A stretch of 64,000 nucleotides of DNA, taken from positions 62,001 to 126,000 of the forward strand of contig CAVZDD010000005.1 in the NCBI GenBank assembly GCA_963773945.1, given 5' to 3'. The stretch comes from JAKIWV01 sp963773945 (GTDB lineage: Archaea; Thermoplasmatota; Thermoplasmata; Lutacidiplasmatales; UBA184). Below, one piece after another: positions 61,469-64,000 of the stretch (position 1 is its first letter; each line of letters opens with the position of its first letter). The translations under genes were made by a program, and so were the position numbers. The notes beneath the pieces were generated by a model. That model ran no database searches. It had not been told where the DNA came from and saw only the letters and a program-made list of their open reading frames with translations.

Positions 61469-62491
61469 TTAGCGCCACTCCACGCGAGGGTCGAGCACTC
61501 CGTAGAGGATGTCGGCGACCAGGTTCGCGACCACGACTCCGATCGAGAAGACGATGACCGTGCCGACCACGCCGGTGAAGTCGTAGTTCTCGATCGATTC
61601 GTACGCGTAGTATCCGATCCCGGGCCACTGGAAGATCTCCTCGATGACAACCGTGCCGGACAGGAGATAACCCGCCGTTAACCCGAGGACCGTGACGGTC
61701 GTGATAAGAGCGTTCCGCAGCGCATGCTTGTAGAGGACCCAGACCTCGGTGAGGCCTTTCATGCGGGCGGTGCGGACGTACTCGAGCGGGAGCACTTCGA
61801 GCATCGAGGCCCGAGTCATCCGCGTGGCGATCCCGAGATTAAAGAACGCGAGGGCCACGGCGGGGAGCGCGAGGTGCTCGAGCGCGTTGAAGGTCCACGG
61901 AAGGTTGCCGGCGAGCAGGGCGTCGACCACCGACATGTGGGTCCGCTGGGGGAACGGAGGGGTGCCCGAGAACGCGCCCGTGGGCGCGATGTGGAGTGCC
62001 GGGGCCACGAGGATGGCCAACAGCAGCCCGCCCAGGTAGGTCGGTACGGCCCATCCACTGAGATAGAAGATGCGGACGAGGTGGTCGGCCCATCGACCGC
62101 TGCTGTTCGCCGCGATAACGCCGAGCGGGATGCCCACCAGGATCATCAGAACGAGCGACGAGATGACGAGCTCGAACGTGGCGGGAAAGTACTGCGCGAT
62201 CAGGCTCAGTACCGGCTGCTGGTTCGTCTGGTCGATCCCCCAGTTGCCCGTCAGCAGCGTCTGGAGGTAGTGGAGCAGTTGAATGTAGATCGGTTGGTTC
62301 AGTCCGAAAAACACAACGCAGTGTTTGTACGCCGCTTTACCGGCGTGGGGACCGATCCAGGTCAGGCAGGGATTCGAGACCGAAAGGTGGCTGACGACAA
62401 AGGTGACGACGATCGCGCCGAAGAGCACGAGCGCGAGTTGGACCATCCGCTTGGCGATGAAGACTAACAGGTCGCTGAGGCTGCGTCCCAC
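61469..62491 (-). CDS. Dpp/Opp-type ABC transporter permease, DppB-like, copy 2
   Basis: A 340-residue permease, same length and layout as the copy at 38730, with LLVFIAKRMVQLALVLFG, the coupling loop (YVRTARMKGLTEVWVLYKHALRN, core ARMKGL) and a closing LDPRVEWR. It starts at GTG 62491. A TATA-like GGTTATTAG at about 62557 is 65 bp upstream, so the leader may be about 40 bases. Confidence 0.92.
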   Translation of the reverse strand: MGRSLSDLLVFIAKRMVQLALVLFGAIVVTFVVSHLSVSNPCLTWIGPHAGKAAYKHCVVFFGLNQPIYIQLLHYLQTLLTGNWGIDQTNQQPVLSLIAQYFPATFELVISSLVLMILVGIPLGVIAANSSGRWADHLVRIFYLSGWAVPTYLGGLLLAILVAPALHIAPTGAFSGTPPFPQRTHMSVVDALLAGNLPWTFNALEHLALPAVALAFFNLGIATRMTRASMLEVLPLEYVRTARMKGLTEVWVLYKHALRNALITTVTVLGLTAGYLLSGTVVIEEIFQWPGIGYYAYESIENYDFTGVVGTVIVFSIGVVVANLVADILYGVLDPRVEWR

Positions 62492-62655
62492 TGGCCGTAC
62501 CCCCGGCCGACGCCAACCGCCAGGTCGGGTCGGATAGGGCTACCGTTCGAAAGTCGGTGGACTACTAATAACCCCCGACGGCGACAGTTCGTCGGTAGAG
62601 ATGGTCCCCGTTCAACCCGACCCGCGGACCTCGACCGGGGCGTCCGAGGAGCGCT

Positions 62656-64000
62656 TTACTCGATGGGGTTCGGGCTCTCGCCGACGTTGAGAATGACCGT
62701 CTTGAGCTCCGTGAACGCCTCAATCGTCCACTTGCCGGCAACGCGTCCGAACCCGCTCCGCCGGAATCCGCCCCAGGGGTGGTTGTAGTCCCAATACAGG
62801 ACCGGATCGTTAATCACGATCTGTCCCGCCTTGAGCTCGCGGGCGAGGGTGAACGCGCGCTTGATGTTCGCCGTGTGGATCGCCATGCTGAGCCCGTACC
62901 GTGGGAGATTAGCCATCTCCGCGGCTTCGTCCATGGTTCGGAACTCCAGGATCGGCGCTACCGGCCCGAAGGTCTCGCTGTTCCCGAGGAGCATGTCGGT
63001 CGTCACACCGTCCACAACGGTAGCGGGGAAGTAGAGCGAAGTGGGAAGGTTCATCGCCCGGTGCCCGCCGGCGAGGATCTGGGCCCCCTTTCCCGTCCCT
63101 TCTGCGAGATGACGTTCGACCTTACTCACGGTGGGCTCGTTGTTCATGGAGCCGATGTCGGTCTCCTCCTTACGCGGGTCTCCCAGGTGCCAGCGCTGGG
63201 ATTCCTCGACGACCTTCCGGACGAGCGCGTCGTGGACCTTCTCCTGCACGAGGATCCGACCGTTCGCGCAGCACACCTGGCCTGCGTTGTTGTAGCAGCC
63301 CATTGCGATGTCACGGGCGGCCTTCGAGAGGTCCGCGTCGTCGAGCACGATGAGCGGTCCCGACCCGCCGAGCTCGAGTCCGACCTTCTTGAGCCCCGCC
63401 CGGTGGGAGATCTCCTCCCCCGTCGCGGTCTCTCCCGTGAAACAAATGCCGTCGACCTTCGGATTTTCCACAAGCTCCATTCCCGCCGTCGGTCCGGGGC
63501 CGGTGATGAGGTTCATCGCGCCGCGCGGGATCCCGGCGTGCTCCATCGCTTCGAGGAAGTGGACGGCGCTGATCGGTGTCGTGGAAGCCGGTTTGAAGAT
63601 CACCGCATTGCCGCAGATCAGGGCCTGGACGACGAACTCGCCGGGCAGCAGCCAGGGGTAGTTCCAAGGGGTGATCACCCCCACCGTTCCCAGCGGCTCC
63701 CGCCGGAGAATGTACAGCATCTCCGGCTTAGAGTACCCTTCCAAGACCGGCGTCTCGACGCGCTTCAAGTCCTCCGTGTTCCAGAGCAGGTTCGGGATGA
63801 CCTCCGAGACCTCCAGGCGGGACTCCTTGATCGGTTTACCTTGCTCGAGGGTCAGGTCCAACGCCCACGCGTCGATGTTCGGCCGGATCGCCTCGGCGAC
63901 CCGGACCGCCATCGCGGCCCGGTCCTTGACCGATAGCCGGGCCAGCCGAGGCTGGGCCTCCTCGGCGGCGTCGACGGCCCGGCGCACATCTTCCCGGCCG
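62656..64000 (-). CDS. aldehyde dehydrogenase, copy 3 (5' end beyond the right edge)
   Basis: The frame is open to the window edge, so the N-terminal few dozen residues are missing. Visible parts are GVITPWNYPWLLPGEFV, VGLELGGSGPLIVLDD (general base), NAGQVCCANGRI (nucleophile Cys within QVC), ETFGPVAPI and WGGFRRSGFGRVAG. The second Cys after the catalytic one (VCC) resembles several semialdehyde and succinylglutamate-type dehydrogenases. It precedes the second permease pair on the same strand. Confidence 0.88.
   Translation of the reverse strand, partial: GREDVRRAVDAAEEAQPRLARLSVKDRAAMAVRVAEAIRPNIDAWALDLTLEQGKPIKESRLEVSEVIPNLLWNTEDLKRVETPVLEGYSKPEMLYILRREPLGTVGVITPWNYPWLLPGEFVVQALICGNAVIFKPASTTPISAVHFLEAMEHAGIPRGAMNLITGPGPTAGMELVENPKVDGICFTGETATGEEISHRAGLKKVGLELGGSGPLIVLDDADLSKAARDIAMGCYNNAGQVCCANGRILVQEKVHDALVRKVVEESQRWHLGDPRKEETDIGSMNNEPTVSKVERHLAEGTGKGAQILAGGHRAMNLPTSLYFPATVVDGVTTDMLLGNSETFGPVAPILEFRTMDEAAEMANLPRYGLSMAIHTANIKRAFTLARELKAGQIVINDPVLYWDYNHPWGGFRRSGFGRVAGKWTIEAFTELKTVILNVGESPNPIE

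Overview
The window is about 64 kb of GC-rich DNA from an archaeon, most likely a high-GC member of the Thermoplasmata (Thermoplasmatota). Archaeal markers seen directly are ribosomal protein L40e, archease, a TrmI-type tRNA methyltransferase, a geranylgeranyl-reductase/ferredoxin pair for ether-lipid saturation, a Pcc1-like KEOPS subunit, an AMMECR1 protein and TATA-box promoters. In many genes a TATA-like element is centred about 25-30 bp before the start codon, so many messages are probably leaderless. The lineage assignment below archaeon is inference.

Left part (1-33.5 kb): mostly housekeeping. From the left there is a truncated alpha/beta hydrolase, a two-HTH Lrp-like regulator (frameshifted), tRNA-Gly(GCC), an acetyltransferase flanked by a partial copy of the tRNA 5' end and promoter, TrmI, small membrane proteins, an HddA-like sugar kinase, an acyltransferase plus N-succinylamino acid racemase pair, a MoxR/DUF58/DUF4129 operon, a serine-synthesis pair (SerA plus class V aminotransferase), archease, a glycosyltransferase, L40e, AMMECR1, IleRS, a bactofilin-like protein, a CoA-binding protein, a CPBP protease, a fused EtfB-EtfA, Pcc1, a DUF1028 protein, geranylgeranyl reductase with ferredoxin, thioredoxin reductase, a flavin reductase and a glycogen-debranching-type glycosidase.

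Right part (33.6-64 kb): an accessory catabolic supercluster. It holds two saccharopine-dehydrogenase-like reductases, two class III PLP aminotransferases, four paralogous PYROXD2-like FAD oxidoreductases, a cupin, three aldehyde dehydrogenases, two adjacent Rieske oxygenase alpha subunits of the quaternary-amine demethylase type, one complete Dpp/Opp-type ABC importer (two permeases, two ATPases, one binding protein) and a second binding protein with two permeases but no ATPases. Together they look like uptake of a small nitrogenous organic compound followed by oxidative N-dealkylation or deamination, transamination and aldehyde oxidation. The substrate cannot be read from sequence; a betaine- or polyamine-like amine is the working guess. 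No dedicated Rieske reductase is present; the fused Etf or a ferredoxin elsewhere could carry electrons.

Five genes carry apparent single-base frameshifts (six events), two of them exactly in six-base homopolymers. This suggests residual consensus errors in the assembly, although real decay or recoding cannot be excluded without reads.
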